In this document: piece by piece, positions 1-12,322 of the stretch
Layout: each line of letters begins with the position of its first letter
Position numbering within the stretch: position 1 is the first letter of the stretch
Assembly: GCF_052324685.1 (NCBI RefSeq)
Contig: NC_135214.1
Span: forward strand, 28,662,489 to 28,726,488
DNA length: 64,000 nt
Source of the DNA: Brachyhypopomus gauderio
Lineage: Eukaryota > Chordata > Actinopteri > Gymnotiformes > Hypopomidae
Direction: 5' to 3'
Position numbers and translations under genes: made by a program
Notes under the pieces: generated by a model
What the model was told of the DNA's origin: nothing
What the model saw: only the letters and a program-made list of their open reading frames with translations
The model's database searches: none

Positions 1-1039
1 GATAAGAGTGTATGGATATGGGAAGGTATGTGTAATCAATGTAGTCAGTCACGATAGTGGGCGATAGAGTCAGTGGGCTAATCCCTACTGCTGTTTTTTT
101 TTTTAACTAAATGTTTTTTTTCCTCTCTTTAGTGGATGAGGAAGATGAGTATGAGTGTGTGAGTGTGGTGAATTCACACACACAGGATGTAAAACATGTA
201 GTCTGGCATCCAAATCAAGAGGTACGACCTTCTTTCCATTTTCTTCACTCTGTGTTCTTCACTTTAGTTATATTGAACTCAAAGCAAGATGCTCACAAAT
301 GGTATTTTGGAGAATGAAAAACATTACATTCCTACAGCTCCTGGCTTCAGCCAGTTATGACAACAAGGTGTGTATTTATAAAGAAGAAGACGATGATTGG
401 GAATGCCGGGCAACCTTAGAGGGACATACTTCAACTGTCTGGAGTCTTTCCTTTGACCTTGAGGGGCAGAGACTGGCCTCCTGCGGTGACGATCGCACTG
501 TAAAAATATGGAAGGAATGTACATCAGGTGAGGTTTAATGACAGGTTGGTTTTGTGTGTTATTAAATGGCCCTTCTGTTTTCTTAAGTATCCAAGCCTTA
601 AAGATCGTCCTCATTGCAGAAGAAGATTCTGCTGATGGTGCTTGGACGTGTGTCTGTACCTTGTCTGGATTTCATGATCGAACGGTGTATGATGTTGCTT
701 GGTAAGTTTTGTTACCCTTAGAGTCTGATGCGTCTTAGTGTAGGTTAAAGGTGCATAAATAGTTGCATTTATGGTGCGTTTACACCCAGTTTACCTGTGC
801 ATAGGTGTCATTTGACTGGTGCCCTGGCAACGGCATGTGGGGATGATGGAGTTCGTGTTTTTAAGGAAGATGCTGCCGCTGACCCCAAGCACCCAGTTTT
901 TTACCTCTCTGCCCATGTGCCTAAGGCCCATAGCCAGGATGTGAACTGTGTGGCCTGGCATCCCCAGGAGTCAGGTCTGCTGGCCACATGCAGTGACAAT
1001 GGAGAAATCGCTATATGGAAATACCAATCAGATATTTAG
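1..1039 (+). CDS. ciao1: CIAO1, cytosolic iron-sulfur assembly component 1 (3' half; 5' part outside window)
   Basis: Coding exons 1-25, 133-221, 338-527, 620-701 and 805-1039 (TAG stop) join in frame to about 206 residues; all introns are GT-AG. The vertebrate protein is about 339 residues, so roughly the first 130 lie upstream. The sequence shows successive WD40 blades with the usual W-D/W-K ends: DKSVWIWE, then [42 protein letters not shown]...[22 protein letters not shown], and [12 protein letters not shown]...[11 protein letters not shown] at the end. CIAO1 is the seven-bladed propeller of the CIA targeting complex (with CIAO2B and MMS19), which passes 4Fe-4S clusters to cytosolic and nuclear apoproteins such as DNA polymerases and helicases. 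The gene converges on UFD1. Identity is secure; the start is not in view. Confidence 0.96.
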
Positions 1040-3191
1040 GCTGTTCTCTGTCAACTTGAAAAGCATTTAAAGGTCTGCATATGATTCAGAAAGCACCGTA
1101 TTTTACTTTTACTGGCAGCGTACCTTTACTGGGGGGGGTGGGGCTGTTTTACACTGACAACATTAGTCTGGACCTTCTCCTTTCCCATACATTTCATGTA
1201 GCTTTATTTGTAGTTTGTTTTACAGCATTGTGGCACTACAGGTCAAAAATTTGAGTACACTTCTTAGAATCTTATTCTAATTCATAAACTGATAATATTT
1301 TATACCACAGAAGTTCATTTTCAAATATTTACAGAAATACACATTTTAATACACCAGAAGTGAATCAGAGCTTTGTTTATGACTATGAATATGTATTTAA
1401 AAGATTATAAAGTTTAAATAATTAAAAAATGTTTCCAAAGCATGTGTCCTGAAACGTTTGACCAGTAGCACATCTAATGCAAAATCCATGTTCCTTTCAT
1501 AAATGTTCAATGGTCTTGTTAGTGGTATTTAGGTTATGCACCCTTTTGTTTCAAGAACATTCTCTCTCTTCTCATTTTCTCTTGAACCATAAAGTGTTTG
1601 TAGATATCATCCAAGAATTTTAAAAGGTAGTCCTATTCACATGTCCAAGCAAATGTAACCTATATTTCTACAACTAAAATAAAATCTATTTGATGAAGCA
1701 GCTGGCTTCAAAACTTGTTTGGTTTACATTGGTGGTTAAGAGCATATAATGTTCAAACGTCTTAAAAACCATTCTCATGTTGTGTTAACCCTTGCCCAAA
1801 AAGCAGGCTAATTCATCAGCATGGCCTTGAGTGATACTTGGGTGAACACGTGCTCTTTTTGGGACCTAAAATGTCTTTCCTTTCATTTTGGTGTTCTCTT
1901 TCTCCAGTTGCTATAAACACTGTGTGACTGTTTTGCATTGCTTTGACCAGAGGTATTCAAGGTCCAAGTCCTCCAAGTTTTTACCTTTTTACCTTTTACC
2001 TAAGAGGCAGCTGGGATGCGAAAGTGTCCACCCAGTTACATTGATCACTTAAAAGGGATTACAAAATAAAGGACCAGATTTGGATTTCACTTGCTGTGGC
2101 CATTCTTTATAAGTCCTATCTTCTTGCAAAATTACATTCATGCCATACACACAACCATTGGTTACACTGGTTCTAAGCATGTATACGTAGGTGCTTCACA
2201 GTAGCATAGTGATGTTAACCTTCTATATGATCTTTTGTATGTCTTAATGCCAAAAAAATGCCCAACCACAAATCTGACAGTTATGCTATGATAGTTGAGC
2301 TACATTTTTATGCAATGTATGGGATGCATAAAAATATACATTAAATGTCAGAACTGTGGATGTAAAGTGGCTTGTTTTTCAGATTCCTTCATGTGGATTG
2401 CACATCTGCCTTGTTAAAATGGCATTTTGCATCTAAAACAGATCAATATTCAGGAAGATATTCATCAGAACTACTGAAAAGTGTCTAGTGAAGAAGTGGA
2501 GATTTATTTCAACTGATTGTCATTTATTTTATGACCATGAAAAATATTTTTTACTTTATACATAAAATGTTTTTTATTTGTAAGAAACAAGTGAATGGAG
2601 AGGAATGAGATTATCTGTCCATATAGGTTCTGAAGCCAATAGTTACTGGTTCTGTAATAAATACATTTGTTAAAAGTGGTTATATCTCCACCCTCTTTTT
2701 GTGGTCACCCTAGTGATTCAGTGTTGTCTTGGTAATGTGTAGAAAATTCAAATCCAGGTACACCACAATAAAAAAACAGAACATCTGTAATTCTGATTAA
2801 GTAATATTTAACCATCACACCTTTACACCCATCACTGTACAAATTAAGTAGCCACCAGTATGAAGATGCCATCAAAGGTTTTAGTCTAATTCTTAGCTGA
2901 AGACTTAAGAAAGGCTTTTTATTCATTCAGCAGTAGTTACAGTTTAAAGCAAAATGCAAAAAAACAATATGGAATCCGCTTCATTCAAAGCATTCACATC
3001 AAAACATAATGATCATTGCTTTTCACCTGTAAAATAATGTTATGACTTTTGAAAACTAGGTCAAACGTTTTAGCAATAAATTCCAGTCCTGAAATCTGAT
3101 CATTACTGATCTTGGCTCCAAAAAGGAAGAACACCTGAAGAGCAGTTTGTAAGATGCTTTTATTATTTGGTGCTGGTGAGCTTGTGTGTGA
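1040..3191. other. Convergent 3' UTRs of CIAO1 (+) and UFD1 (-)
   Basis: AT-rich non-coding sequence between two facing stop codons. On the plus strand an AATAAA at 2656-2661 is a plausible CIAO1 polyadenylation signal (3' UTR about 1.6 kb); earlier AATAAA-like motifs near 1678 and 2065 could be alternatives. On the minus strand AATAAA at 2918-2923 and a closer one at 3159-3164 could end UFD1. The two transcripts would then stop without overlapping. No ORF here has codon bias or homology I recognise. Confidence 0.55.
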
Positions 3192-5680
3192 TCAAGGCTT
3201 CCTGCCCTTTTTGCGCAAGGACTGACCCTCACCCGAGAATGCAATGAAGCTGTTGACCGACTCGTCCTGCACAGACAAGGAACAAAAACAATGTAACCAG
3301 ATATCCACAAGTATAAACATAATTAGGTATAAACGTAATGGTTTCATTTTTCCAAACATTCTGAAAGATATAACCACAATTTCAAATCTATAAATAAGCC
3401 ATATTTATGTAAAAAAATTAGCCATATTTAAGCCAGCAAACATAAATGAAATGTGTTTGAATGCGTTCCTGGCACCTCCTCTGTTTTGCGAGGCTGCGGT
3501 CTGGAGTTCCTGATGAATGTAATCTTTCCAATCTTGAATTCATAATTAGGAATTCCCCTGTTAAAAGTTTGAAATGAAAAAAAAAATGACTTAAAGTTAA
3601 TCAGAAGCCGGATGGCCATCTTCAGAAAAGGTGGACACGCGTCCTCACCGTTTGATGTCACTGGGGCCGATGGGAGCAGGACTGGGCTCGATGCCTTTCT
3701 TCTTCCCATCAAGACGATTCCCGGAGCCTGTGAATGCCTGTGTGGAACCAAGGGGAACAACAGAAAGGTTTCACATCTTTATACTTCATTAGCTGCAATA
3801 GTGCAAGGGGAAACATTAAAAGGAGATTAGTAAACAAATTAATTAATCAGAATACATGGACAGTGTTTGTGTGTTCTGCTTACTCTAAATCCAATGTCCA
3901 TTTCGTAGTTACTGGAGTCTGTGTCTTCCTCCTTAAACAGGCCAACAGAATTTCAGTTTCATTTATTCATAAAAAAGATTCATGCACCCATTTGTTAATG
4001 TTATGAGTGTAAATTTCTGAAAACATACGGCTGGTTCCTCATGGTGTTGAGTGGGTCTTTCAGGTTCTTTATAACCAAGTGGAGCATCAAAGTCCACCTT
4101 AAAGAGACAGAATAAATAATAATGTAACAAAATGAAGAGAATGCAAATGTAACTGGGTTGCATGATCAAACCAATTTTGCAAACTTGGTAGTTAAACATG
4201 ATATGTTAACTGACTATAAAATAAACATACTAGAAAAAAGAAAAAAAACTTACATTCATATCACATTCAATAATGGATACTGCTTTATCCGGTTTGGTCT
4301 CCATGACGCGTAGCTCATATATCTAAAATGAAGAAATGTCAGTTATAGTTAAAATGTTACTTTTGATAGCTTAAATCAAGCTGCATTGCGGGCCTGTGCA
4401 TACCTTTTCATTATAGTTGATGGCGATTACATCGCCCGTAGTCAGACAGGCAAAGTTTCTTAATGCATTTTCTAATCTAAAGAGAAAGACATAATATTAA
4501 TTTGGCTGAAAAACTATGTTAGTATTACATCATGGTTCATTTGTTTGGGGTGACCCTACATATAACTTACACTGCTTTAGGGTTCGTGATGTCCAGGAAG
4601 TCTGGGCTTTGGGGCTGAAATTTGGAATATGTTGCCACCATAAGATTGACACTCTCAACCTGGACCAAACCTCCTTCTTCCAGTAACAGGTTCTGCATCA
4701 TCTGTGAGAAAGACCATACATTATAAGAACAGCACATCACAGAAAAAAATGACATGTACATTCGCCTAAAATGTTAGACTTTATTATAAAGTTTATACTG
4801 GATCTAACATCAGCATTAGTAGTTGATTAGTCTCTTACCCAGTGGGGTAGATAACAGATCCCTTCATCAGCAACAAACTCCAGCACACCACAGTGCGTCA
4901 TTCTGTCTGAGTTCTTATTGGTCAGTTTGAATAGCATGGGATATGTGATGTTAAGTCTACCTGTTTCAGGGAATACAAATGACCAGCGATTTAATCAGTG
5001 ACTTAATCAATCGCGTGATTTCAGTATTAATAGTTGTTTAGACGCTTACTTAGCTGGTCCAGTGCGGACGGGGGCATAATAACTGTAAGAGAAAGAAGAG
5101 TTGCTGCATAGTTCCGATATTAATAACCGTAACATTAACTATTCAAATAGGTAATACTGCGTTTCAATGAGAAATAAAATTATTAGACACAACAAAAAGT
5201 TATCTCGGGTACTTTTTCCTCCTTTCTCCACGTCTGAGCGATCGTTAGGCCCCGCCAGCATCGAAACGGAGTAGCAGCGGTACTGTGTGGAGAAGCGGTT
5301 CTGGAAGGCCCGGGGCATCGGGTGGTCAAACATGTTAAATGAAAACTGTGGACAAGAGAATGACGTGGGATTAATAAAGCAGAGAAAATACCTATCTCGG
5401 GCCTTACTGACCACAGTCATTCAGTTCGCACTCCGTAGTGAATTCCGTTGCAACACTTTGAAACTTACAATAAAAAAAAACACACAAAACCGAACCACTA
5501 GTAAGATCTTTTAACCAACAACAAGTCTGACAGTGACTGTGCACATTTCCAATAGTTTTAATCGCTGCTGTTAGCTTAGCCTAAACTGGCTAGTTTGTTT
5601 TGGTGCGAAAATAACCTTGTTTATTACAACAGCATGCCTAGATACATTACAGTGGTAAATATATTTTGATTTCCTACCAT
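3192..5680 (-). CDS. ufd1: UFD1, ubiquitin recognition factor in ER-associated degradation (complete)
   Basis: Twelve exons on the minus strand: 5678-5680, 5213-5345, 5050-5082, 4839-4960, 4571-4701, 4404-4476, about 4253-4322, 4029-4097, 3884-3931, 3649-3737, 3476-3557, 3192-3266. Phases agree and give about 308 residues (human 307). Exon 7 is one base uncertain in my reading. UFD1 pairs with NPL4 as ubiquitin-binding cofactor of the p97/VCP segregase, acting in ERAD and in extraction of ubiquitylated chromatin proteins. Visible: the N-terminal UT3 double-psi barrel ([20 protein letters not shown] through the [20 protein letters not shown] block and [11 protein letters not shown]), then the UT6 tail with two p97-binding SHP boxes, AFTGSGNRL (split over exons 9/10) and FSGEGQSL near the C-terminus, which ends RKKGRKP. 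Divergent from CDC45. Confidence 0.97.
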
Positions 5681-6283
5681 GTTGTCTGTTTATGTGTGTA
5701 GGGTTACAACAGCAGCGATCTGAAAATACTTGATACGACACACTACAATAGAAAATTTCTCTCCCCTTTACAGGAAAACCCACAGTGCCGACGGATATGA
5801 CGTCTCTCCACAACAAACCCCAAGACCAATCAACTTCATCTCTCGTTCGTGAGCTCAGCCAATCAGATACCTACAAACTCTTCGGCATAATTATAAAGTA
5901 GGTTCATAAGAATCATAATCAACGTATTTTTACTTTTTATTCTTAATCTATTATAGTTACAATAAAGTGGAAAAGTAAATAAATCACAATGTTTAAGGAC
6001 AATGTAACATAGAGGGAACGTAACATAGAGGGAGGGTATGGGATTGGTCAATACGGTTCCCTTTATCGTCTGTGATTGGTTTAAAGTTGATTGGCTGTCA
6101 CACAGTGCATTGATCTATTGGATAGTGCAGCAAAGACCCGCCTACTCCTCCAAGAACGAATTTGGCGCCAGAGTCTCAGTACGGAAATTCTACTGAGCTA
6201 AACAAATTGGTCTTACGAGGCTGAATTGGGGAAACTTACGAGGCTCATTTGTATGTTTTTAATTTAGTGTCGACTTTTAAAAA
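5678..6283. promoter_or_regulatory. Bidirectional UFD1/CDC45 promoter with CCAAT array and E2F site
   Basis: The start codons of UFD1 (5680, minus) and CDC45 (6284, plus) are about 600 bp apart. Between them are two direct CCAAT boxes (5826-5830, 5859-5863) and four inverted ones, ATTGG, at 6043-6047, 6075-6079, 6090-6094 and 6117-6121, the last three clustered within 50 bp. TTTGGCGC at 6161-6168 matches the E2F consensus TTTSSCGC and lies about 120 bp before the CDC45 ATG. I see no TATA box. NF-Y plus E2F is the usual design for G1/S replication genes; binding is inferred. Transcription starts are not defined by sequence alone. Confidence 0.7.
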
Positions 6284-9200
6284 ATGTTCGTGACAGATAT
6301 TCGAAAAGAATTTTACGATGTTGTTGTTAATCAGGTGAGTGTATAGCTCATTTTGACGAAATAAGGCAACGTTACAACATTGCTAGCCAGCTTAGTAACT
6401 TATACCACGTTGTGGTTAGATTTATACTCTTATGTTCATTCTCTTCTCTCAGAGAGTGGTTCTCCTTGTGTCGCTGGACATTGATGCGCTGTGTGCGTGT
6501 AAAATTGTACAGGTTAGTGTTTTTGCAAGACGTGTGTGTGTGTGCGCGCGCGCGCGAGTAATTAGTAAACAACAACAATAAAAAATGCGCTTGTTAAGGC
6601 CAGTCTTGCAAGCGCATACATGTTTACCAATTTGTTTGTAGGCGTTATTCCACTGCGATCAAGTCCAGTACACCCTAGTTCCTGTGACGGGATGGGAGAA
6701 CCTTGGCACTGCCTTTTTAGAACACAAGGAACAGGTATTTGCTCTACTTTACATTGCTGTTTAAGCACAGTATAGGTTCCTAATCGTTTGTTTACAAATA
6801 GGTGCTGTCATTTTGATTGTTACTGCAATTAAACGGCCCAGAATGTTTAATTAGTGTAGCGTGGATATCATCAGTACGTTTAGAACTATAGAGCCTGTAA
6901 ACTTCAGTGATGCCACACCATCACATTACAGCTGTGTAATGGCAACCAGCTGATTAGATCTGTTGAATTACTGTTGTGCTGGTACATTCAGTGTACTAAA
7001 CGTTAAAAGGTGGGTATAATGTCTTCAAGCATTATACGTTGTTGTCATATTGTGCACCTAGTCTGTGGGTTGACATCTTTGTGTGTTGACGGAACACCTA
7101 ACACACATGTAGGTTCAGAATTTTCTTCTTGTAGGCTGACATCTGGCATACTCTACTGAACACCACAAAGTATTCCAATCATATTGATGTTTTAGATGAA
7201 TGCTCAAAAAAAGGCTTAATATGTTTCACTTTTTCACATTTGTCCAGTACCAGTATTTTGTCCTAATTAACTGTGGGGCAAATGTGGACCTGCTGGAGAC
7301 CCTGCAGCCAGAGGAGGACTCAGTTTTTTTCATCTGTGATACCCATAGACCTGTTGATGTGGTCAATGTCTACAATGACACTCAGGTAGGCTTTGTCTTT
7401 AATCCGTCATATTGAATTTATTCATTTTTATTGTCCTCTTTTGGTAAACATTTCTTATACTACGTTAAAACTGATCTCATTCATGTTCTGTTTCTCACAA
7501 CTAATATAAATACCAGCATACATGCATCATTAAAAAATATGAACAACAATAAAAATCACGTTACCATACCTCTATGCTGCATGGTACATTTCTTATGGCG
7601 TATGTTTCCAAGGTGATGGTGAGATCCTGTTGTACACAGTTAGTCATATAGGTGACAATACACCACGTGCTCAATCAGTGTTGAAGGAGGCGTATTGCAC
7701 ATCTTGCATAGCTACAGCTGCTACACCTTTGATATTACCATATACACTATGGTAAATTTTCATCCTTCAGATTAAGTTGCTCATCAAACAAGATGACGAC
7801 CTCGGTGTGCCGCCCTATGATGACATTTTCCGCGATGATGAGGATGAGGACGATGAGGGGGGCGATTCTGGGAACGAGAGCGATGGCGGCTCAGAGCCGT
7901 CCGGCAAGCGGAGGCGTTATGACGAGGCAAGTTTTTTTTTTTTTTTCCCGTCTGGCCCCCACACCGGCAGACGGATCACTAAAGATGCTAAATCTCCTTC
8001 TGCGGATTGAGTCTGACACTTTGTCGTGTGCCACTCTCAGGGTGCGTTGGAGAGGAGAATCGAACGGCAGCGCGCCAAGAGAGAGTGGGAGGCTCGCAGG
8101 TCAGTCCCGCAACGGCTGCAAAATTGCCCTTCGTGGTACTATACCATTAGTGTATGCAGCATGTTCCCAGCGGCGTATCCAACACGGGTGTGTGTGTTTA
8201 CAGGAGGGAGATCCTGTTTGACTACGAGCAGTATGAATACCATGGCACTTCGGTGAGCACCTGAAGTGATAACTGTTGCGGACTGCACATGACTTGTCAT
8301 TTACCGTGCCCTTATAACTGATGCTGTTTGATGAGCACACGTTGACATTTTACAAGCTCCTTCTCCTTTTTCAGGCTGCAATGGTCATGTTTGAGCTGGC
8401 CTGGGTCATGACCAAGGACACCAAAGACATGCTTTGGTAGGTTTCATGGATCAGTAGTGTTGCACTAGGTGTAGACCTATACCCCCGAGTCTGCAGATGG
8501 AACAATGGGACTTTTATGTTGACAGGTGGACCATCATCGGCCTCACTGACCAGTGGGTTCATGACAAAATCACACAGTAAGGAGCTTTCCTTTGACCTTC
8601 ATCATTGATCAGTCGATAATGTTCATAGGGTTGTTTGGGCTTGACCGATATTCAACTGCGTGTTGCTTTGTCTTTGGCAGTATGAAGTATGTAACGGACA
8701 TAGCAGCTCTGCAGAGGCACGTCTCTCGCCATAACCATCGCAATGAAGACGAGGAGAATTCACTCTCCATTGACTGCATTCGCATCTCCTTCGAATACGA
8801 GTATCCTGCCCTGTCTCTGTGTGTTAGACGGTCTATTATAATAATTGATGTGTAGTGTGGTAGTGTGTAGTGTGGTGGGGAGGGTGTGAATTCCTTAAGA
8901 GTGTGTCCTAGCTTGAGACTGGCCTTATATCAGCACTGGAGTCTGTATGAGAGCATCTGTAACTCTTGCTACACCTCCTGTAGCTTTAAGCTCTGGTCCA
9001 TCAACGGCCAGAAGAAACTGCAGGAGTTCTTGGCAGACATGGGGTGAGTGTACATTCTGTTTTTCTCCCGTGAATGAAATGGGAAGGTGTGTGAGAGTGT
9101 GTGTTCAGTATAGGATGTCCATTTTTGGCTGTGATGGTGATGATTGTTAATAAGATACTGAATCAACACGTTTTAAAATATATGGTTCGGTTTTCTAGTA

Positions 9201-12200
9201 GTTTTTGCACAAATTAGAGTTTAATGAGTGGTTATCAATTTGTTTGTTGTGATTCACATAGTCTGTTTAAAGCAGCGGGTTTATTGTCTCCTGGCCCTCT
9301 CAGGCTTCCGTTAAAACAGGTGCGGCAGAAGTTCAACTCCATGGACATTTCGGTCAAGGAGAACCTGCGCGAGGTTATCGAGGAGTCCTCGAATAAGTTT
9401 GGGTAAGAACAGTGCAGGTGCACTTGTTTTGGGGCAATAGTTCCAGACCTCTACATATGTTGCAAGTGCAACCGTTCAAGCCTTTCAGTGGCTCCTTCAC
9501 TCGCACCAAACGTTTGCCTTTTGCCTTTGAACCAGGATGAAGGACATCCGTGTACAGACTTTCAGCGTCCACTTTGGCTTCAAGAACCGCTTTTTGGCTA
9601 GCGACGTAGTGCACGCTGCCGCCGCCCTGCTGGAGAACGTGGAGAAGGACGAGTGTGCCACGGACAACTTCATCAAAGCCCTGGACTGCCTCTCAAGGTG
9701 GGAACACATGCAGCATACATGTACACTGTGATGTTGGACTGTCAGCATTTCTTTAGCGTGTGGGTGTCTGGGTGTGTGTGAATGCATGTAGGAGTAACAT
9801 AGACAGGCTGCATGTGGGAATAGATCTGGCAAAGAAGAAACTGAAGGCCATTCAGCAGACAGTAGCCAGCTGCATCTGCACCAATCTCATTCTCTCACAA
9901 GGACCATTCCTCTACTGCCATTTACTGGAGGTAAGGACACGCCCACTTTCACTTATCTCCCATCAACTGTTGGAATTTGGGCTGGTATTCAAATATAGCA
10001 CATTTGTTTTGATGAAACATGTTATGATGTAGTTCTGTATTGATTGTGCAATTTTAGGGAACTCCAGATGTAAAACTGTTCTCCAAACCCCTGGCCCTGT
10101 CTCTGCTCTGCAAATATCTGCTCAAAGCCTTTGTCTGCTCTGTAAGTACATCAGCAGCTTAAAACACCTTGGGAGACAAGGTTGGGGCAGAGATGGTGCA
10201 TTGTCTTTGTCTCTTGTGTCTTTAATGGGTGAGGATAGTAGTAAAAAAAAGCACATCAATCATCATTTTTATGAAGGGTGTCTTCATGTGTAATAGGATC
10301 TAAGGCCGTCTCATAAAGACCTCTTGAATAAACAAGGGCTGCTGTAGCTGCTGTGTGTCTTGGCTTCTTCGGAACAGAGGAATTTTGGTTTTGTGCCATT
10401 TCTGCTCAGCAACTACTGAGATATTTCTCACCAGTGTTTATTTTGGACATTAGGAAGGTCCTGTCTAAGTAGTTGCTGTCAACATTTACATTTTACACTT
10501 TTGGCAGACACTCTTATCCGGAGCTGTCAACTGTCAACATGACTATAAAAGAATATTCTGGGTATAAACAGGCATAATACAGCAGATCTGCTGTCCAGAA
10601 ATTGAATTTGATCTAACTGCAGTATGTGTTGGAATTGGTTTAAATCCTTACTGATTCCCACAGCATTGGTGGAGTTCTAGTTTTGATGCAGGTGCGTGTG
10701 TCCTGTGGCGTGTGTCCTGTGGCGTGTGTCCTGTGGCGTGTGTCCTGTGGCGCATGTGTTCTGCTCTCTAGTAGATAGTGGAAATTGTCAATGTATCATT
10801 TAGACAATATCTTTGTTTTGAACCAAAAGAAAACATTTTTACTTTACATGATGCCCACGGAATTTTAATTTCTGTTGTGAGTACAAAATATACTTCCGAG
10901 GCTGAGAGGTTAAATGGATGATGATGATGATTTGAAACATGTTGGTGTCTGGACCAGTCTTAAGACAAACAACTGGGGAACTGTTGTAATCAAACCCAGT
11001 CTTTCTTTAACATTAATGTTTTAGTTTGTTCGTTTTTTCCTTCACAAGAAGATCCGTTGTCTTGTTTAATTCTGTGATGCTCTCCCACCGAGATTCACTG
11101 TTCACTTGTGTAGCAGTGACAAGAAAAGCGCCACATAACGGAAACCATGTGGGTTATTTGCAGTGGTTTATCGTTCTAGAGATGATGATGGTCGGTCTGA
11201 TTTTGTTTGTTAGACTCGGAACAAGCGCTGTAAGCTGTTACCCCTCATCATGGCAGCTCCTAAGGATGTGGAGAAGGGCACTGTGATAGTCTTGGGCATT
11301 CCACCAGAGTCTGAGTCCTCAGACAAGAAAAAGTAAGTGTTTCCGCATCTTCGCATGGCTTCCTGTGTAAATGTACAGCAGTTCTTTGTAATGAGTAGTT
11401 TATTCTGTTTCTCTACCAAGCTTCTTTGGCCGGGCCTTTGAGAAGGCGGCTGAAAGCACAAGCTCAAGGACACTGCATGATCACTTCGACACATCAGGTA
11501 GGTTAGTCCCACCGACGAGGCTCCAAAAAGTCCACTTCAGTGACAGTTCACATGTGCACCACCAGGTGGCAGACCTACTCTCTGTTTACACTGTAGCTTT
11601 GAGAGGAGCTCAGACACCTGCACTGTCAACAAGCAGCACACACCCAGCAGAGGTTGTATTATTTGCTTGGATTAAACAGTAGTAGTAAACATATTTGTTA
11701 ATCTGACAATTTGGTTATCATTTGAAACCAAGATCATTTGAATGCAATAAAGCTAACAGAGATGTTTCGTATAGAGAAGACTTTTGTCAGATTAGCAGTT
11801 GGCAAATAACCTTACTAATGTAGTGCCCTTGTGATTGAGACAGTCACTTAGGAAGGTTAAATGTGAGCTCTGGAGAGAGCTGGCTCTTTGGTTCGGTGTC
11901 CAGAGCTCTCGTTTACCTCCTGTTGGACCTGGGTTTGAGTCCAGTGTAGGGTGGATGCCTTCAGCCTTCATCACAGCCTTTCATCTGCAATGTATCATGC
12001 TGACCCTTGTACAGAACTAAACCATAAATCACATACACGCATGCAGACACCCTGGCAAGCTTCTCTCACAGTTTTGGTCAGTTTGGTGCCAAATGCCATT
12101 CCTCATGCTGTAAATCCAGCTCTGACAAACTCGGGCACCTGGATAAGAACGGCTCCTCGGTGCCATAACACTAAATGTAGATGTATACAGACATACTCAA

Positions 12201-12322
12201 CCTTGCACAACTTTAGAATGAACTTCATTAAAATATTCATCCTGTCTCATTCCTTAGTTATCGAACTAAAGATGGAGGACAGAGGCAAGTTTCTCGACGC
12301 CCTCATCACCCTTCTGTCATAA
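6284..12322 (+). CDS. cdc45: CDC45, replicative helicase (CMG) subunit (complete)
   Basis: Eighteen exons, 1716 nt, 571 residues (human 566): 6284-6334, 6453-6512, 6642-6734, 7248-7385, 7771-7926, 8041-8099, 8204-8252, 8375-8436, 8526-8576, 8681-8800, 8912-9043, 9304-9402, 9536-9697, 9792-9930, 10058-10141, 11214-11332, 11421-11497, 12258-12322 (TAA). All phases agree. CDC45 joins MCM2-7 and GINS to form the CMG helicase at replication forks; it is an inactive relative of the DHH/RecJ phosphoesterases. Visible: start [27 protein letters not shown] and [17 protein letters not shown] of the DHH-like core; an acidic stretch in exon 5 ([19 protein letters not shown]) followed by basic KRRR, a likely [19 protein letters not shown]-terminal [17 protein letters not shown] and [10 protein letters not shown]. 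The intron after exon 5 starts with GC rather than GT. Confidence 0.98.
10495..10545. repeat. Short teleost interspersed-repeat fragment in CDC45 intron 15
   Basis: The stretch with acatttacattttacact, ggcagacactcttatccgg and agctg resembles the end of a very common fish repeat usually reading acatttatggcatttagcagac. Similar pieces are at 14310-14360 and 29780-29915. The family name is not certain. Confidence 0.5.
10692..10752. repeat. 14-bp minisatellite, about four copies
   Basis: The unit gtgtgtcctgtggc is repeated about four times in tandem with little divergence, in CDC45 intron 15. It is too short and perfect to be coding. Confidence 0.85.
11843..11975 (+). repeat. tRNA-derived SINE, copy A (CDC45 intron 17)
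   Basis: Begins gtcacttaggaaggttaaat and runs through ggacctgggtttgagtcc to a cagccttca tail. gggtttgagtcc at 11931-11942 matches a Pol III B box and ttggttcggtgtccagagc an eroded A-box region. Two further copies lie at 49022-49160 and 49375-49447 with matching order of motifs. No tRNA cloverleaf survives, so this is a SINE and not a tRNA gene. Confidence 0.75.

Noticed and set aside
11931-11942. tRNA gene, from the B-box motif
   Set aside because: No cloverleaf or acceptor stem; repeated copies show it is a SINE.
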